The notes under the pieces: model-generated | Seen by the model: only the letters and a program-made list of their open reading frames with translations | Told to the model about the DNA's origin: nothing | The model's database searches: none | Origin: Sedimenticola thiotaurini | GTDB taxonomy: Bacteria > Pseudomonadota > Gammaproteobacteria > Chromatiales > Chromatiaceae | DNA length: 64,000 nt | Reading direction: 5' to 3' | Assembly (NCBI RefSeq): GCF_001007875.1 | Contig: NZ_CP011412.1 | Span: 1,364,001-1,428,000 of the forward strand | Shown here: one piece after another, positions 1 to 9,676 of the stretch | How positions within the stretch are numbered: the stretch's first letter is position 1 | How the letters are laid out: each line of letters begins with the position of its first letter | Translations under genes and position numbers: made by a program

Positions 1-251
1 ATATCCAGCGGCTCCCACTTGGGGCCACCCACTGCGCCCAGCAGCACCGCATCGGACTCCTTAGCCATATCCAGGGTCGACTGGGGCAGCGGATCACCGG
101 CAGCATCATAGGCTGCACCGCCGATCAGCGCCTCATCCATATCGATATCCAGACCGAACTCATCACGCAGACAGGCCAAAACCTTGACGGCCTCATTGAC
201 GATCTCGGGACCGATGCCGTCACCCGGCAGTACCAGAATATTCTTGCTCAT
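1..251 (-). CDS. leuB: 3-isopropylmalate dehydrogenase, N-terminal part (cut by window edge)
   Basis: Only the first ~83 codons lie in the window; the gene continues off the left edge. The reverse-strand translation begins [18 protein letters not shown], the nucleotide-binding start typical of isopropylmalate dehydrogenases, and continues into a [11 protein letters not shown] segment characteristic of LeuB. The enzyme oxidises and decarboxylates 3-isopropylmalate with NAD+ in leucine synthesis in the cytoplasm. It follows leuD on the same strand after a spacer of ~134 bases, giving the usual leuC-leuD-leuB order. The product call is secure; the length cannot be judged. Confidence 0.93.
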   Translation of the reverse strand, partial: MSKNILVLPGDGIGPEIVNEAVKVLACLRDEFGLDIDMDEALIGGAAYDAAGDPLPQSTLDMAKESDAVLLGAVGGPKWEPLD

Positions 252-385
252 TATTTGATTCCTAGAAGATTTTGCCTACGGGAAGGGGCAGGAGCGGTCC
301 TGGCCGGGCAAGACGCCTGAACAGAGACTCTATTCGCGACTCGAGCCGCTCCTGATAACTATCCGTTCGCCGTATAGCTGATTTG

Positions 386-1024
386 TTAATTAAATATCCA
401 TGGCGCCTTGGCCTGACGCTGTTTTTCGAAGGCGGCAATCTCGTCACTGTGACGCAGGGTCAGACCGATATCATCCAATCCCTCCAGCAGGCACTGCTTG
501 CGGAACTCATCCACATCGAACTTGATCACTTCGCCATCAGCCAGGGTGAGGGTCTGAGCTTCCAGATCCACCGTGATCTGCAATGCCTGCCCACCGGTCG
601 CCTTGTCAAACAGCCCGTCAATCTGGGCACTGCTCAGCCGGATCGGCAGGATGCCGTTCTTGAAACAGTTATTGAAAAAGATATCGGCAAAGCTGGGCGC
701 CAGAATCACCTTGAAGCCGTAGTCGGCCAACGCCCAGGGGGCGTGTTCGCGGGACGAGCCACAACCGAAATTATCCCGCGCCAGCAGTACCTGGGCACCG
801 GCATAACGGGGATCGTTCAACACGAACGACTCGTTCAGCGGACGATTGCTGCAGTCCATATCCGGCTCGCCGTGATCCAGGTAGCGCCACTCGTCAAACA
901 GGTAAGGGCCAAAGCCGGTCCGTTTGATCGACTTGAGAAACTGCTTGGGAATGATGGCATCGGTATCCACATTGGAACGATCCAGCGGGGCCACCACACC
1001 GGTAAATGTTTTAAACGCTTCCAT
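386..1024 (-). CDS. leuD: 3-isopropylmalate dehydratase small subunit
   Basis: A 212-residue protein starting [29 protein letters not shown], the standard LeuD beginning, with the conserved [15 protein letters not shown] loop near residue 75. LeuD supplies the swivel domain that, with LeuC, isomerises 2-isopropylmalate to 3-isopropylmalate through an aconitase-like mechanism. Its ATG overlaps the leuC stop codon in an ATGA, so the two subunits are translationally coupled. Length matches the family. Very secure. Confidence 0.97.
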   Translation of the reverse strand: MEAFKTFTGVVAPLDRSNVDTDAIIPKQFLKSIKRTGFGPYLFDEWRYLDHGEPDMDCSNRPLNESFVLNDPRYAGAQVLLARDNFGCGSSREHAPWALADYGFKVILAPSFADIFFNNCFKNGILPIRLSSAQIDGLFDKATGGQALQITVDLEAQTLTLADGEVIKFDVDEFRKQCLLEGLDDIGLTLRHSDEIAAFEKQRQAKAPWIFN

Positions 1025-2427
1025 CAGAGCCCCCTCACATCAACAAAATGACCCATGACAGCGGCGGCAGCCGCCATCGCCGGACTGACCAGATGGGTAC
1101 GCCCACCCTGCCCCTGGCGTCCTTCAAAGTTACGATTCGAGGTGGAGGCGCAGCGCTCACCCGGTTTCAGCCGGTCCGCGTTCATCGCCAAGCACATGGA
1201 ACAGCCCGGTTCGCGCCATTCGAAGCCGGCCTCGATAAAGATCTTGTCCAGCCCTTCCGCTTCCGCCTGCTGTTTCACCAGTCCGGTGCCCGGCACCACC
1301 AGCGCCTGCACGATATTGGGCGCCACCTTGCGACCCTTGGCAACCGCCGCCGCGGCACGCAGATCCTCGATCCGGCCATTGGTACAGGAGCCGATAAAGA
1401 CATGATCGGGACGGATCTCCACCAGCGGCGTACCCGCTTTCAATCCCATGTACTCAAGGGCACGGCGCATGCCGTCCGCCTTGGTGGGATCAGTTTCCTG
1501 GTCCGGATCAGGCACGACCCCATCGATCGGCAACACCATCTCCGGGGAAGTACCCCAGGTGACCTGGGGCTGAATCTCGCTGGCGTCGATGTGTACCACT
1601 GCGTCGAACTCGGCCCCGGCATCGGAGTGCAGTTCCCGCCAGGCCGCCTCGGCCTGCTCCCACAGCTCACCCTTGGGGGCATAGGGGCGACCCTTGAGGT
1701 AGTTGATGGTGGTATCATCCACCGCCACCAGTCCCGCCCGGGCGCCGGCTTCAATCGCCATGTTACAGACCGTCAGACGCCCTTCCATGGTGAGATTGCG
1801 GATCGCCTCACCACCGAATTCGATCACGTAGCCGGTGCCGCCCGCGGTACCCAGCACACCGATAATCTTCAACACGATATCCTTGGCGGTGACACCCGGC
1901 CCCACCTCGCCGTCCACGCTCACCAGCATCGACTTGGATTTTTTCTGGATCAGTGTCTGGGTGGCCAGCACGTGCTCCACCTCGGAGGTGCCGATACCGA
2001 ACGCCAGGGCGCCAAACGCGCCGTGGGTGGCGGTATGGGAGTCACCACACACCACGGTCATGCCGGGCAGGATCAGGGCCTGCTCGGCGCCCATCACATG
2101 CACCACGCCCTGACGCACATCGGACATGCCGAATTCGGTAATACCGAACTCCGCGCAGTTCCGGTCCAGGGTCTCCACCTGCAGTCGGGCTATGGGGTCA
2201 TCGATACCCTGGGAACGACCCAGGGTAGGGACATTGTGGTCGGGGGTTGCGATCGTGGCGCTGGTACGCCAGGGCTTCCGTCCGGCAATCCGCAGGCCTT
2301 CGAAAGCCTGGGGAGATGTCACTTCATGTACCAGCTGCCGATCTATATAGAGTAACGTGGTACCGTCCTCATCGGTCCGCACCACGTGCTCCTGCCAAAT
2401 CTTGTCGTAGAGTGTTTTTGCGCTCAT
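1024..2427 (-). CDS. leuC: 3-isopropylmalate dehydratase large subunit
   Basis: A 467-residue aconitase-family protein when started at [16 protein letters not shown]; the open frame extends further upstream but that extension is not LeuC-like. The start is preceded by an AGGTGG-type ribosome binding site. The three cysteine ligands of the 4Fe-4S cluster are visible in the [10 protein letters not shown] and [11 protein letters not shown] motifs. The substrate-binding [22 protein letters not shown] segment is also intact. LeuC and LeuD form the isomerase of leucine synthesis. The gene is divergent from a LysR regulator, which probably controls it. Confidence 0.97.
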   Translation of the reverse strand: MSAKTLYDKIWQEHVVRTDEDGTTLLYIDRQLVHEVTSPQAFEGLRIAGRKPWRTSATIATPDHNVPTLGRSQGIDDPIARLQVETLDRNCAEFGITEFGMSDVRQGVVHVMGAEQALILPGMTVVCGDSHTATHGAFGALAFGIGTSEVEHVLATQTLIQKKSKSMLVSVDGEVGPGVTAKDIVLKIIGVLGTAGGTGYVIEFGGEAIRNLTMEGRLTVCNMAIEAGARAGLVAVDDTTINYLKGRPYAPKGELWEQAEAAWRELHSDAGAEFDAVVHIDASEIQPQVTWGTSPEMVLPIDGVVPDPDQETDPTKADGMRRALEYMGLKAGTPLVEIRPDHVFIGSCTNGRIEDLRAAAAVAKGRKVAPNIVQALVVPGTGLVKQQAEAEGLDKIFIEAGFEWREPGCSMCLAMNADRLKPGERCASTSNRNFEGRQGQGGRTHLVSPAMAAAAAVMGHFVDVRGL

Positions 2428-2507
2428 CGTCCTGCCACCTGTTATTGGAAACGGAAGGATAAACCCCGGATAGATATAAAACAAATTCATCTTTTTTATG
2501 TTTATAA

Positions 2508-2522
2508 TTCTTTTCAGGAATA
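2508..2522. promoter_or_regulatory. LysR-type operator candidate between leuC and the LysR gene
   Basis: The divergent spacer (2428-2651) contains the perfect palindrome ATTC-N7-GAAT, which also satisfies the T-N11-A pattern of LysR-type operators. It sits in the AT-rich centre of the spacer, where both promoters must lie. The palindrome is seen directly; the assignment to the adjacent regulator is inference. Confidence 0.45.
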
Positions 2523-2651
2523 GCGAACGGTCACCCGGTAGATTGGAGTGACAAGAGACTCCCCCCTGATTTGGGGATAGGGCCAGTACCCCATTCATCC
2601 GCCCCCCGTTCCGCGACCCCGGTCCACCCATTAATTCGGCGGTTATTTTTC

Positions 2652-3533
2652 ATGGATATCAACGCATTAAAGGCATTCCTCGCAGTGGCGGAAAGCACCT
2701 CCTTCTCACTGGCTGCTGAACAGCTGCACCTGACCCAACCGGCGGTCAGCAAGCGGGTCGCCGCCCTGGAAGATGAGCTGAACGTGCGGCTGTTCGATCG
2801 CATCAGCCGCAAAATCAGCCTGACCGAGGCGGGCCGACAACTGCTGCCCCGGGCCCGCAAGATCATCTACGACCTGGAGGACATCAGCCGCAGCATCTCC
2901 AATCTGAATGGTGAGATAAGCGGCAAACTGACTATGGGAACCAGTCACCACATCGGATTACGGCGCTTGCCACCGGCGCTCAAGCGTTACAGCCGGCGTT
3001 TTCCCGAGGTGCAGCTGGATATCCGCTTCATGGATTCGGAAACCGCCTGCAGCGCCGTACTACAGGGGGATCTGGAACTGGCCATTGTCACCCTGCCCAC
3101 GGAGCCGATCAGCAACCTGACGACCCAGCCGATCTGGGATGATCCGTTGCTGTTTGTGGTCTCCACCGAACACCCGCTGGCCGCTCGTCAACAAGTCTCC
3201 CTGAGCGACCTGACCCGTCACCAGGCGGTGCTGGTTGGCCAGGGCACTTATACCCAGCGGATTCTGGAACGGGCCCTGCAACCACTGAACCTGAAGCTGG
3301 ATATCAGCATGGCCACCAACTATTTCGAAACCCTGAAAATGATGGTCTCCATCGGCCTGGGCTGGAGTCTCCTGCCGGAGACCATGACCCATGATCCCGA
3401 GTTAAAGGTCCTGGATATCCGGGAAGTGCAGTTGACCCGTACCCTGGGAGCTGTCATCCACACCAACCGGTCCCTCTCCAATGCAGCCCGGGCCATGGTG
3501 GATGCCTGTCTGGAGGAGTCGGCCCGGGCTTAG
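2652..3533 (+). CDS. LysR-family transcriptional regulator, probably of leuCDB
   Basis: A 293-residue protein from MDINALKAFLAVAESTSF. The first ~60 residues form the LysR winged helix (SFSLAAEQLHLTQPAVSKRVAALEDELNVRLFDR), and residues ~90-290 form the periplasmic-binding-like effector domain. An upstream in-frame extension exists, but the ATG at 2652 gives the canonical LysR N-terminus. Its position divergent from leuC, with a palindrome between them, suggests it activates the leucine genes in response to a pathway intermediate. The effector is not readable from sequence. Confidence 0.9.
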   Translation: MDINALKAFLAVAESTSFSLAAEQLHLTQPAVSKRVAALEDELNVRLFDRISRKISLTEAGRQLLPRARKIIYDLEDISRSISNLNGEISGKLTMGTSHHIGLRRLPPALKRYSRRFPEVQLDIRFMDSETACSAVLQGDLELAIVTLPTEPISNLTTQPIWDDPLLFVVSTEHPLAARQQVSLSDLTRHQAVLVGQGTYTQRILERALQPLNLKLDISMATNYFETLKMMVSIGLGWSLLPETMTHDPELKVLDIREVQLTRTLGAVIHTNRSLSNAARAMVDACLEESARA

Positions 3534-3583
3534 TCGATCTGACGGTCCAGCGGTTGCGTGGCAACCGGAGAGCTGCAACCGGC

Positions 3584-4237
3584 TTAACCGCTGGAGCTGT
3601 TCTTGACACACCAGACCGCCGCTTCCAGCCGGGTGCGCAGGTTGAGTTTCTTCAGCAGATGTTTGACGTGTACCTTTATGGTGCCCTCGGCTATATCCAG
3701 TTCCCGGGCTATCTGCTTGTTGCTCATGCCACTGGCAATCAGTGCCAGGATCTCCTCTTCGCGGCGGGTCAGGCCCGCTTCGCCGATACTTCTGGGCCGA
3801 CCATCTTCCCGCAGAGCCCGGGCCAGCAGCTCGGTCAGGGTGTCGGTAATCGCCAGCCGACCGGACGCGGCGATCTGGATATGCTCCAGTACACTCTCCG
3901 GCTCCATATCTTTCAGCAGGTAACCATCCGCCCCCAGGCGTAGCGCCGCAGTCACATCGCTCTCGTTATCCGACACCGTCAGCATCACCACGAAGCTCTC
4001 CAGGTCGGTCTGTTTCAGTGCCTTCAGGGTCTCCAGGCCATCCATGCCTTTCATGTTGAGATCCAGCAGGATCAGTTCCGGCTTCAGGGCCAGGGCAGCA
4101 GACAACCCCTCCTCGCCGGATGCGGCCTCAGCCACCAGTTGCAGACCGGGATCCATGCCGATCAGGTCTGCCAGACCTTTCCGGAACAGGGGGTGATCAT
4201 CAATTATCAGGATTGAAATGGCCATCTCTCTACTCAC
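3584..4237 (-). CDS. narL: Nitrate/nitrite response regulator NarL
   Basis: A 217-residue NarL/FixJ-type regulator. It has a receiver domain with the acidic pair in ILIIDDHP and a phosphoacceptor Asp near residue 59 in LILLDLNMKGMDG. A C-terminal LuxR-type HTH follows (LTRREEEILALIASGMSNKQIARELDIAEGTIKVHV). The start given is a GTG whose GTGA overlaps the narX stop; an ATG at 4225 (MAISILIIDD) is an equally plausible start. Coupling to narX identifies the partner. It probably regulates the divergent narK1K2GHJI operon through the site at 6345-6360. Confidence 0.93.
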   Translation of the reverse strand: MSREMAISILIIDDHPLFRKGLADLIGMDPGLQLVAEAASGEEGLSAALALKPELILLDLNMKGMDGLETLKALKQTDLESFVVMLTVSDNESDVTAALRLGADGYLLKDMEPESVLEHIQIAASGRLAITDTLTELLARALREDGRPRSIGEAGLTRREEEILALIASGMSNKQIARELDIAEGTIKVHVKHLLKKLNLRTRLEAAVWCVKNSSSG

Positions 4238-6195
4238 AATGCTATGGGATTGACGGAGTCATCGGACCTGTCATGGTTTTTCCTGGCGGCCCTGAACTGG
4301 AACGCCACCCGGGTACCCCCTCCTTTCACCGGTTCAACAGTCAGCGTACCATTCAGGCTTCTGACCCGCTCTTCCATGATCGCCAGACCGTAATGGCGGG
4401 ATCGCTCGGGGGAGGCCGGGATACCACAGCCATCATCCACCACGCTGACCCTGATCGGCTCATCGCCTCCCCCGCACAGGGTCACCTGGGCCGCATTGGC
4501 ACCGGAGTGGCGAATCACGTTGGAGAGGGCCTCCCGGATCACCTGCAGGACGTGGATCTCCTCGTTCTCGCTCAACTGCAGACCCTGCAGATTGGAATCG
4601 AGTCGGATAGTGATGTCACTGCGCCCCCTGAACTCATCCACCGTCTGTTCCAGCGCCTGCAACAGACCCCGACCATCCACTTTCAGACGGAACGTGGTCA
4701 GCAACTCCCGTAACTGGCGGTAGGCGCTGTTGAGTCCTTCACGCAACTCCTGCACCACCCCCAGCACCAGCGCTTCATCGCCGCCCTGCTTGATCACCAT
4801 ATCCAGCCGGCTGACCTGGATTTTCAGGTAGGAGAGCGACTGGGCCAGGGAGTCGTGTAGTTCCCGGGCAATCACACCACGCTCTTCATAGAGGGCCACA
4901 CGTCTGTTGTAAGTGGTGCGGTAGGCCACACTGATGGCCGCGCCGATGTGGTCCGCCACCGCCTCCAGCAGCTGGGTCTGCCACTCCTGCAGCGGTGCGT
5001 CCTCGGGGATGGCGATAAACAGGATACCGTGCTGCTCCTCCTTATCCCGGATCGGTATGGCCAGCACCCGGCGCAGGGTCTGGTCCGGATCACGCCACTC
5101 TTTGATCCGGGTACCCTGCTGATTCATGCAGGCACGGCACTCATCCTGGTTGCAGACTGTAGCGCCGGACAGGTTGCTGGTGGCCAGGGTGAATATCTCG
5201 CCGCCGATCGACTTTGCCAGGCAGATATTGCCCGGACCAAAACCCACCACCTTCTCGATATCCTTGAGCAGCTCTTCATATACCCGGGGGGTGATGTGGG
5301 TGTCGTTGAGTCGGCGGGTGGTCTTGTACAGGAGTTCCAGCGAACGGTTGCTGCGCTCCAGGTCGGTAGTCTTCTCCCGCACCCGCATCTCCAGGTCGGC
5401 ATACATTTTTGACAGATCATCCGCCATGCCGTTGAAGGCACTGCCCAACTGGCCCAGCTCATCATCCCGCTCATGCTTGACCCGCACGGTCAGGTCGCCC
5501 CGCCGCACCAACTGGGCAAAGCGCAACAGGTCACGCAACGGTGGCATGACCAGCGCCTGGATCAGGTACATGGTGTAGAACACCGCCGCCAGGGTCAGGA
5601 ACAGAGAGCTGATCTGAATCACCCTGAGCCAGCGGATGTTCGATTCGGTCCCCTCCTCCAGCAACTGGACCAGCTTATCGATATCACCGACGAAACGGTC
5701 GACGATGGAGACATAGCGGGCGCGGATATTTTGTTGCACTGCCACCCTGAGCGGATCATCCGCCGCGTGGGGAGGCAGCAGACCGGCAGCCTCCCGGGGT
5801 CCCATCAGGCTCACATAAACCGTCAGGACCGGCTTTATTTTTCTATGCCACTGCTGATTGATCCGCTCATAGGCCCGGGTCAACCGATGATCCGGATCGG
5901 CGGGCAGAATACCGATCAGGCGCGGGCTGCGTAATCGATTCTCAAACTCCTGAACCAGCTGTTCAGTCAGCTTCCAGTACCGCTCGGGGCGGATGTCGGA
6001 CTGGTAAACCAAGCGGGTGGCGATACGGTAGGACTGCATACGCAGGCTGCCGGCCTGGTTGACCGCTGCCGCATGGCCCTGGGTCTGCTCTTCAATGAAG
6101 ATCGACCCCAACATGGTCATGAATGCCAGCAGGGTAATGAAACCCATGGAGATACCCATGCGCAACAGAACCGAATTTTTATAGCGGATGGCCAT
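4234..6195 (-). CDS. narX: Nitrate/nitrite sensor histidine kinase NarX
   Basis: A 653-residue membrane kinase. A transmembrane helix at ~12-32 is followed by the nitrate-binding P-box (VNQAGSLRMQSYRIATRL, ~45-62). A four-helix periplasmic sensor and a second transmembrane helix (~195-215) come next, then a HAMP region, a signalling helix, a GAF-like module containing a CNQDECRACMNQ cysteine cluster, a HisKA_3 domain with phosphoacceptor His447 (ARELHDSLAQSL), and a C-terminal HATPase (VVDDGCGIP). The intact P-box and central Cys cluster are NarX hallmarks. It senses external nitrate/nitrite and phosphorylates NarL. Confidence 0.95.
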   Translation of the reverse strand: MAIRYKNSVLLRMGISMGFITLLAFMTMLGSIFIEEQTQGHAAAVNQAGSLRMQSYRIATRLVYQSDIRPERYWKLTEQLVQEFENRLRSPRLIGILPADPDHRLTRAYERINQQWHRKIKPVLTVYVSLMGPREAAGLLPPHAADDPLRVAVQQNIRARYVSIVDRFVGDIDKLVQLLEEGTESNIRWLRVIQISSLFLTLAAVFYTMYLIQALVMPPLRDLLRFAQLVRRGDLTVRVKHERDDELGQLGSAFNGMADDLSKMYADLEMRVREKTTDLERSNRSLELLYKTTRRLNDTHITPRVYEELLKDIEKVVGFGPGNICLAKSIGGEIFTLATSNLSGATVCNQDECRACMNQQGTRIKEWRDPDQTLRRVLAIPIRDKEEQHGILFIAIPEDAPLQEWQTQLLEAVADHIGAAISVAYRTTYNRRVALYEERGVIARELHDSLAQSLSYLKIQVSRLDMVIKQGGDEALVLGVVQELREGLNSAYRQLRELLTTFRLKVDGRGLLQALEQTVDEFRGRSDITIRLDSNLQGLQLSENEEIHVLQVIREALSNVIRHSGANAAQVTLCGGGDEPIRVSVVDDGCGIPASPERSRHYGLAIMEERVRSLNGTLTVEPVKGGGTRVAFQFRAARKNHDRSDDSVNPIAL

Positions 6196-6344
6196 AGGGC
6201 GATCTTATCCTGTTCAAGGGTGGTAAAAATAAGGTTCTTTAGCAGTACCACCTTAAATTCCACAAGGTTAATACAGCCCCACCCAAATTACCTGAATAAA
6301 TTATTTTTTCTTTATTTTCAGTTTGTTATACCGCATACCCCCAC

Positions 6345-6360
6345 TACCACTTTAGTGGTA
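6345..6360. promoter_or_regulatory. NarL 7-2-7 binding site candidate
   Basis: TACCACT-TT-AGTGGTA is a perfect inverted repeat of two heptamers separated by 2 bp, the NarL arrangement. Each half differs from the TACYYMT consensus at one position. It lies in the 293-base spacer between narX and narK1, ~130 bases upstream of the narK1 start, with further single heptamer-like TACC tracts around 6330-6342. The palindrome is observed; the regulator assignment rests on the adjacent narXL. Confidence 0.6.
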
Positions 6361-6488
6361 TGTCCGCTTCACTGCTCCCTTCCCGGCCCTCTTCCACAAC
6401 TTTTTTATCCCTTTAGACTGCCCTCCCAACGCTCCCATGAGCAGACGGTTTGTTGTGGATTGATTGGTGTTTGCAGGTATTGAAAAAC

Positions 6489-7928
6489 ATGGCTAGTCAG
6501 CAGAGAAAAGCACTATCCGTACTGAGCATGAATACCATCGCCTTTACGGCCTGTTTTGCCGTCTGGGTCATGTTCTCCATCATCGGCATACCGATCAAAC
6601 AACTGCTCAACCTGAATGACACCCAGTTCGGCCTGCTGATCGCCACTCCCATCCTGACCGGCTCCCTGGTGCGCCTGCCGGTGGGCATGCTCACCGACAG
6701 GTTCGGCGGGCGCATCGTCTATTTCACCCTGATGTGCGCCATGTTGGTCCCGCTCTGGTTCATCGGCAACGCCACACAGTACTGGCAGTTCCTGGTTCTC
6801 GGTCTGTTTGTCGGGATCGCCGGAGCCTCCTTCTCAGTCGGCATCGCCTACACCGCACGCTGGTTTCCAAAAGAGAAACAGGGCTTTGCCATGGGCATCT
6901 TCGGCGCCGGCAATGCGGGTGCCGCTTTGACCAAGTTCGTCGCGCCCGCACTGGTGGTGAGCTACGGCTGGACCATGGTGCCAAAAGTCTACGCGATCGC
7001 CATGGCCGTGGTGGTGATCCTGTTCTGGATGTTCACCTACGAAGATCCCGAGCATAAGGTTTCATCCAGCGTTACGGTGAAACAGCAGTTGGCCGCCCTG
7101 AAAGATCCCCGGGTGTGGAAATACTGCCAGTACTACTCCCTGGTGTTCGGCGGTTTTGTCGGTCTGTCTCTCTGGATGACCAAGTACTACATCAATGAAT
7201 ACGGGTTTGACCTGACCCACGCCGCCCTGCTCGCCTCCATCTTCGTCCTGCCGTCCGGCGTGATCCGCGCCCTGGGAGGCTGGTTCTCCGACCGTTACGG
7301 CGCCTACAAGGTGACCTGGTGGGTGATGTGGGTCTCCTGGGTCTGTCTGTTCATCATGTCCTATCCCCAGACCGCCATCACGGTAAAGACGATCAATGGT
7401 CCGATGACCCTGGATGTGGGCCTGAATGTCTGGGTGTTCACCATTCTGCTGTTCATCGTCGGCATCGCCTGGGGCTTCGGCAAGGCGTCGGTGTTCAAGT
7501 TTCTGTCCGACGAGTACCCCGACAACATCGGCGTCATCTCCGGCATCGTCGGGCTGGCGGGGGGCATGGGTGGCTTCCTGCTGCCCATCATGTTCGGCGC
7601 CATGAAGGATATCACCGGCATCAACTCCACCGTCTTTATGCTGCTGTATGGCGCCACCTCGGTCTCCCTGATCTGGATGCACTACACCTTCGCCCGGGAG
7701 CACCAGGAGCAGGACATGGCATCGGCCCGGACCCACGCGGTGGATGCATACCTCAAGTCCCGGGAGAACCCGGAAGCGTACGCCGCCGCCAAGGCAGCGG
7801 TGGAACAGGCACACCTGCTGGAAGAGTTGTTCAGCCGGTACAGCGAAGCGAAACAGCGGGCAGAACAGGAGGCTGACGAGTTGCGGCTGCGTCAGCTGAG
7901 AGCCACCGCGGTGGACACCCTGGAATAG
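6489..7928 (+). CDS. narK1: Nitrate/nitrite MFS transporter, NarK1 type
   Basis: A 479-residue major facilitator protein with ~12 membrane helices. Both nitrate-signature motifs are present: GIFGAGNAGAALTKFVAP in helix 5 and GFGKASVFKFLSDEYPDNIG followed by GIVGLAGGMGGFLLP in the second half. A hydrophilic, charged C-terminal tail (~420-479) extends into the cytoplasm. The ATG at 6489 is preferred over an upstream TTG because MASQQRKALSVLSMNT leads directly into helix 1. It heads the nar structural operon and is followed by a second NarK, the pairing seen in Pseudomonas-type nar clusters. NarK1 types are thought to be proton-coupled nitrate importers. Confidence 0.9.
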   Translation: MASQQRKALSVLSMNTIAFTACFAVWVMFSIIGIPIKQLLNLNDTQFGLLIATPILTGSLVRLPVGMLTDRFGGRIVYFTLMCAMLVPLWFIGNATQYWQFLVLGLFVGIAGASFSVGIAYTARWFPKEKQGFAMGIFGAGNAGAALTKFVAPALVVSYGWTMVPKVYAIAMAVVVILFWMFTYEDPEHKVSSSVTVKQQLAALKDPRVWKYCQYYSLVFGGFVGLSLWMTKYYINEYGFDLTHAALLASIFVLPSGVIRALGGWFSDRYGAYKVTWWVMWVSWVCLFIMSYPQTAITVKTINGPMTLDVGLNVWVFTILLFIVGIAWGFGKASVFKFLSDEYPDNIGVISGIVGLAGGMGGFLLPIMFGAMKDITGINSTVFMLLYGATSVSLIWMHYTFAREHQEQDMASARTHAVDAYLKSRENPEAYAAAKAAVEQAHLLEELFSRYSEAKQRAEQEADELRLRQLRATAVDTLE

Positions 7929-7979
7929 ATACAACGCCGGTAACGATGGTTAGTAGCAACTTTAGAGAGAGAGGCCATT

Positions 7980-9584
7980 ATGTCTGATTTACAAAAATGG
8001 GATGTGGAAGATGCCCGGTTCTGGGAGTCGGAGGGCAAGCGGATCGCCAGCCGCAACCTCTGGATCTCCATTCCCAGTCTGCTGTGTGGCTTCGCCATCT
8101 GGCTCTACTGGGGCATCATCACGGTGCAGATGCTCAACCTCGGTTTTCCGTTCGCCAAATCCGAGCTGTTTACCCTGGCCGCCATCGCCGGCCTGACCGG
8201 TGCCACACTGCGTATCCCGAGCAGCTTCTTTATCCGCATTGCCGGGGGACGTAACACCATCTTCTTTACCACCGCCCTGTTGATGCTGCCGGCCATCGGT
8301 ACCGGCATCGCCCTGCAGGACAAGAGCACGCCCATCTGGGTGTTCCAGGCACTGGCCTTTCTGTCCGGCTTTGGTGGCGGTAACTTCGCCTCCTCCATGT
8401 CCAACATCAGCTTCTTCTTTCCCAAGCGCCAGCAGGGGCTGGCCCTGGGACTGAACGCCGGACTGGGCAATGCCGGTGTCACCACCATGCAGATCCTGGT
8501 GCCGCTGGTGATGACCTTTGGCATTTTCGGCGGTGAACCGATGATCCTGGAAAACACCTCCGGCACCCTGATCGGCAAGATCCCGGCCGGCACCGAGAGC
8601 TACATCCACAATGCCGGCTATGTCTGGCTGCTGTTGCTGATTCCACTCGCCTTTGCCGGCTGGTTCGGCATGAACAACATCCGTACAGAGGATGTCTCGC
8701 CCCATATCGGTTCACCGGTCAGCGCCATGTCCCGGATCACCGGCCTGCTGCTGATCGGTTTTTTCACCGCGGCCATCGGTCTCTACATCATCCTGCCGGC
8801 TCCCACCGGACTGGGCGCACCGGGCTGGGCCAAGTGGCCGGTGATCGCCGCTATTCTGCTCGGCACCGTGCTGCTGATGAAACAGATCCCCGGTGACATC
8901 AAGCCGAATCTGCAGCGCCAGTTCAGGATCTTCAGCAACAAGCACACCTGGATCATGAGCATCATCTACACCATGACCTTCGGCAGCTTTATCGGCTACT
9001 CAGCCGGCTTTGCCCTGGCCATCAAGGTGGTGTTCGGCTACCAGCATCTGGTGGTGGACGGTGTGTTGACCCATGACACGGTCAACGCCAACGGCCCATC
9101 CGCACTCATGTACGCCTGGATGGGGCCCTTCATCGGCGCCCTGATCCGCCCGGTAGGCGGCTGGATCGCCGACAAGGTGGGTGGCGCCAAAGTGACCCAG
9201 ATCGTCTCGGTGATCATGATCGCCAGCGCCCTGGGGGTGGCCTACTACCTACAGGCTGCCTACGCCTCCGCCACCCCGGAAGAGTACTTCGTTCCCTTCC
9301 TGGTCCTGTTCCTGGTGCTGTTTGCCGCCACCGGTATCGGTAACGGCTCCACCTTCCGCACCATCGCCATGGTGTTCGACAAGGAGCAGGCCGGGCCCGC
9401 CCTGGGCTGGACATCCGCTGTCGCCGCCTATGGCGCCTTCATTATCCCCCAGGTGTTCGGAGAACAGATCAAAGCCGCCACCCCCGAGTATGCCCTGTAC
9501 GGATTCGCCATCTTCTACCTGGTCTGCATGGTGATCAACTGGTGGTACTACCTGGGCCCGAAGCGGGAGTACGACAACCCCTGA
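7980..9584 (+). CDS. narK2: Nitrate/nitrite antiporter, NarK2 type
   Basis: A 534-residue MFS transporter with a cytoplasmic N-terminal extension (WDVEDARFWESEGKRIASRNL) and ~12 helices. The nitrate signatures GLNAGLGNAGVTTMQ and GIGNGSTFRTIAMVF are intact. An AGAGAGAGG ribosome binding site precedes the ATG. NarK2-type proteins exchange external nitrate for internal nitrite during respiration. It lies 51 bases after narK1 and 92 bases before narG, so one transcript is likely. A short CCCC-GAT-GGGG hairpin with a T-run near 9613-9640 could attenuate read-through. Confidence 0.9.
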   Translation: MSDLQKWDVEDARFWESEGKRIASRNLWISIPSLLCGFAIWLYWGIITVQMLNLGFPFAKSELFTLAAIAGLTGATLRIPSSFFIRIAGGRNTIFFTTALLMLPAIGTGIALQDKSTPIWVFQALAFLSGFGGGNFASSMSNISFFFPKRQQGLALGLNAGLGNAGVTTMQILVPLVMTFGIFGGEPMILENTSGTLIGKIPAGTESYIHNAGYVWLLLLIPLAFAGWFGMNNIRTEDVSPHIGSPVSAMSRITGLLLIGFFTAAIGLYIILPAPTGLGAPGWAKWPVIAAILLGTVLLMKQIPGDIKPNLQRQFRIFSNKHTWIMSIIYTMTFGSFIGYSAGFALAIKVVFGYQHLVVDGVLTHDTVNANGPSALMYAWMGPFIGALIRPVGGWIADKVGGAKVTQIVSVIMIASALGVAYYLQAAYASATPEEYFVPFLVLFLVLFAATGIGNGSTFRTIAMVFDKEQAGPALGWTSAVAAYGAFIIPQVFGEQIKAATPEYALYGFAIFYLVCMVINWWYYLGPKREYDNP

Positions 9585-9676
9585 TCCGGCCCTGCCGGAC
9601 CGGTCCGCACCTGCCCCGATGGGGAAACCTTTTTTGTTAATAGCACGTTAGAGAACATGCTGAGAGGAGATACACA

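Noticed and set aside
383-1051. Long plus-strand open frame opposite leuD
   Set aside because: It is antisense to a clear LeuD and has no domain pattern; it results from GC-rich codon bias on the other strand.
3547-3594. CCAGCGGTT/AACCGCTGG inverted repeat between the LysR gene and narL as a terminator
   Set aside because: It overlaps the end of the narL coding region and has no T-run on either strand.
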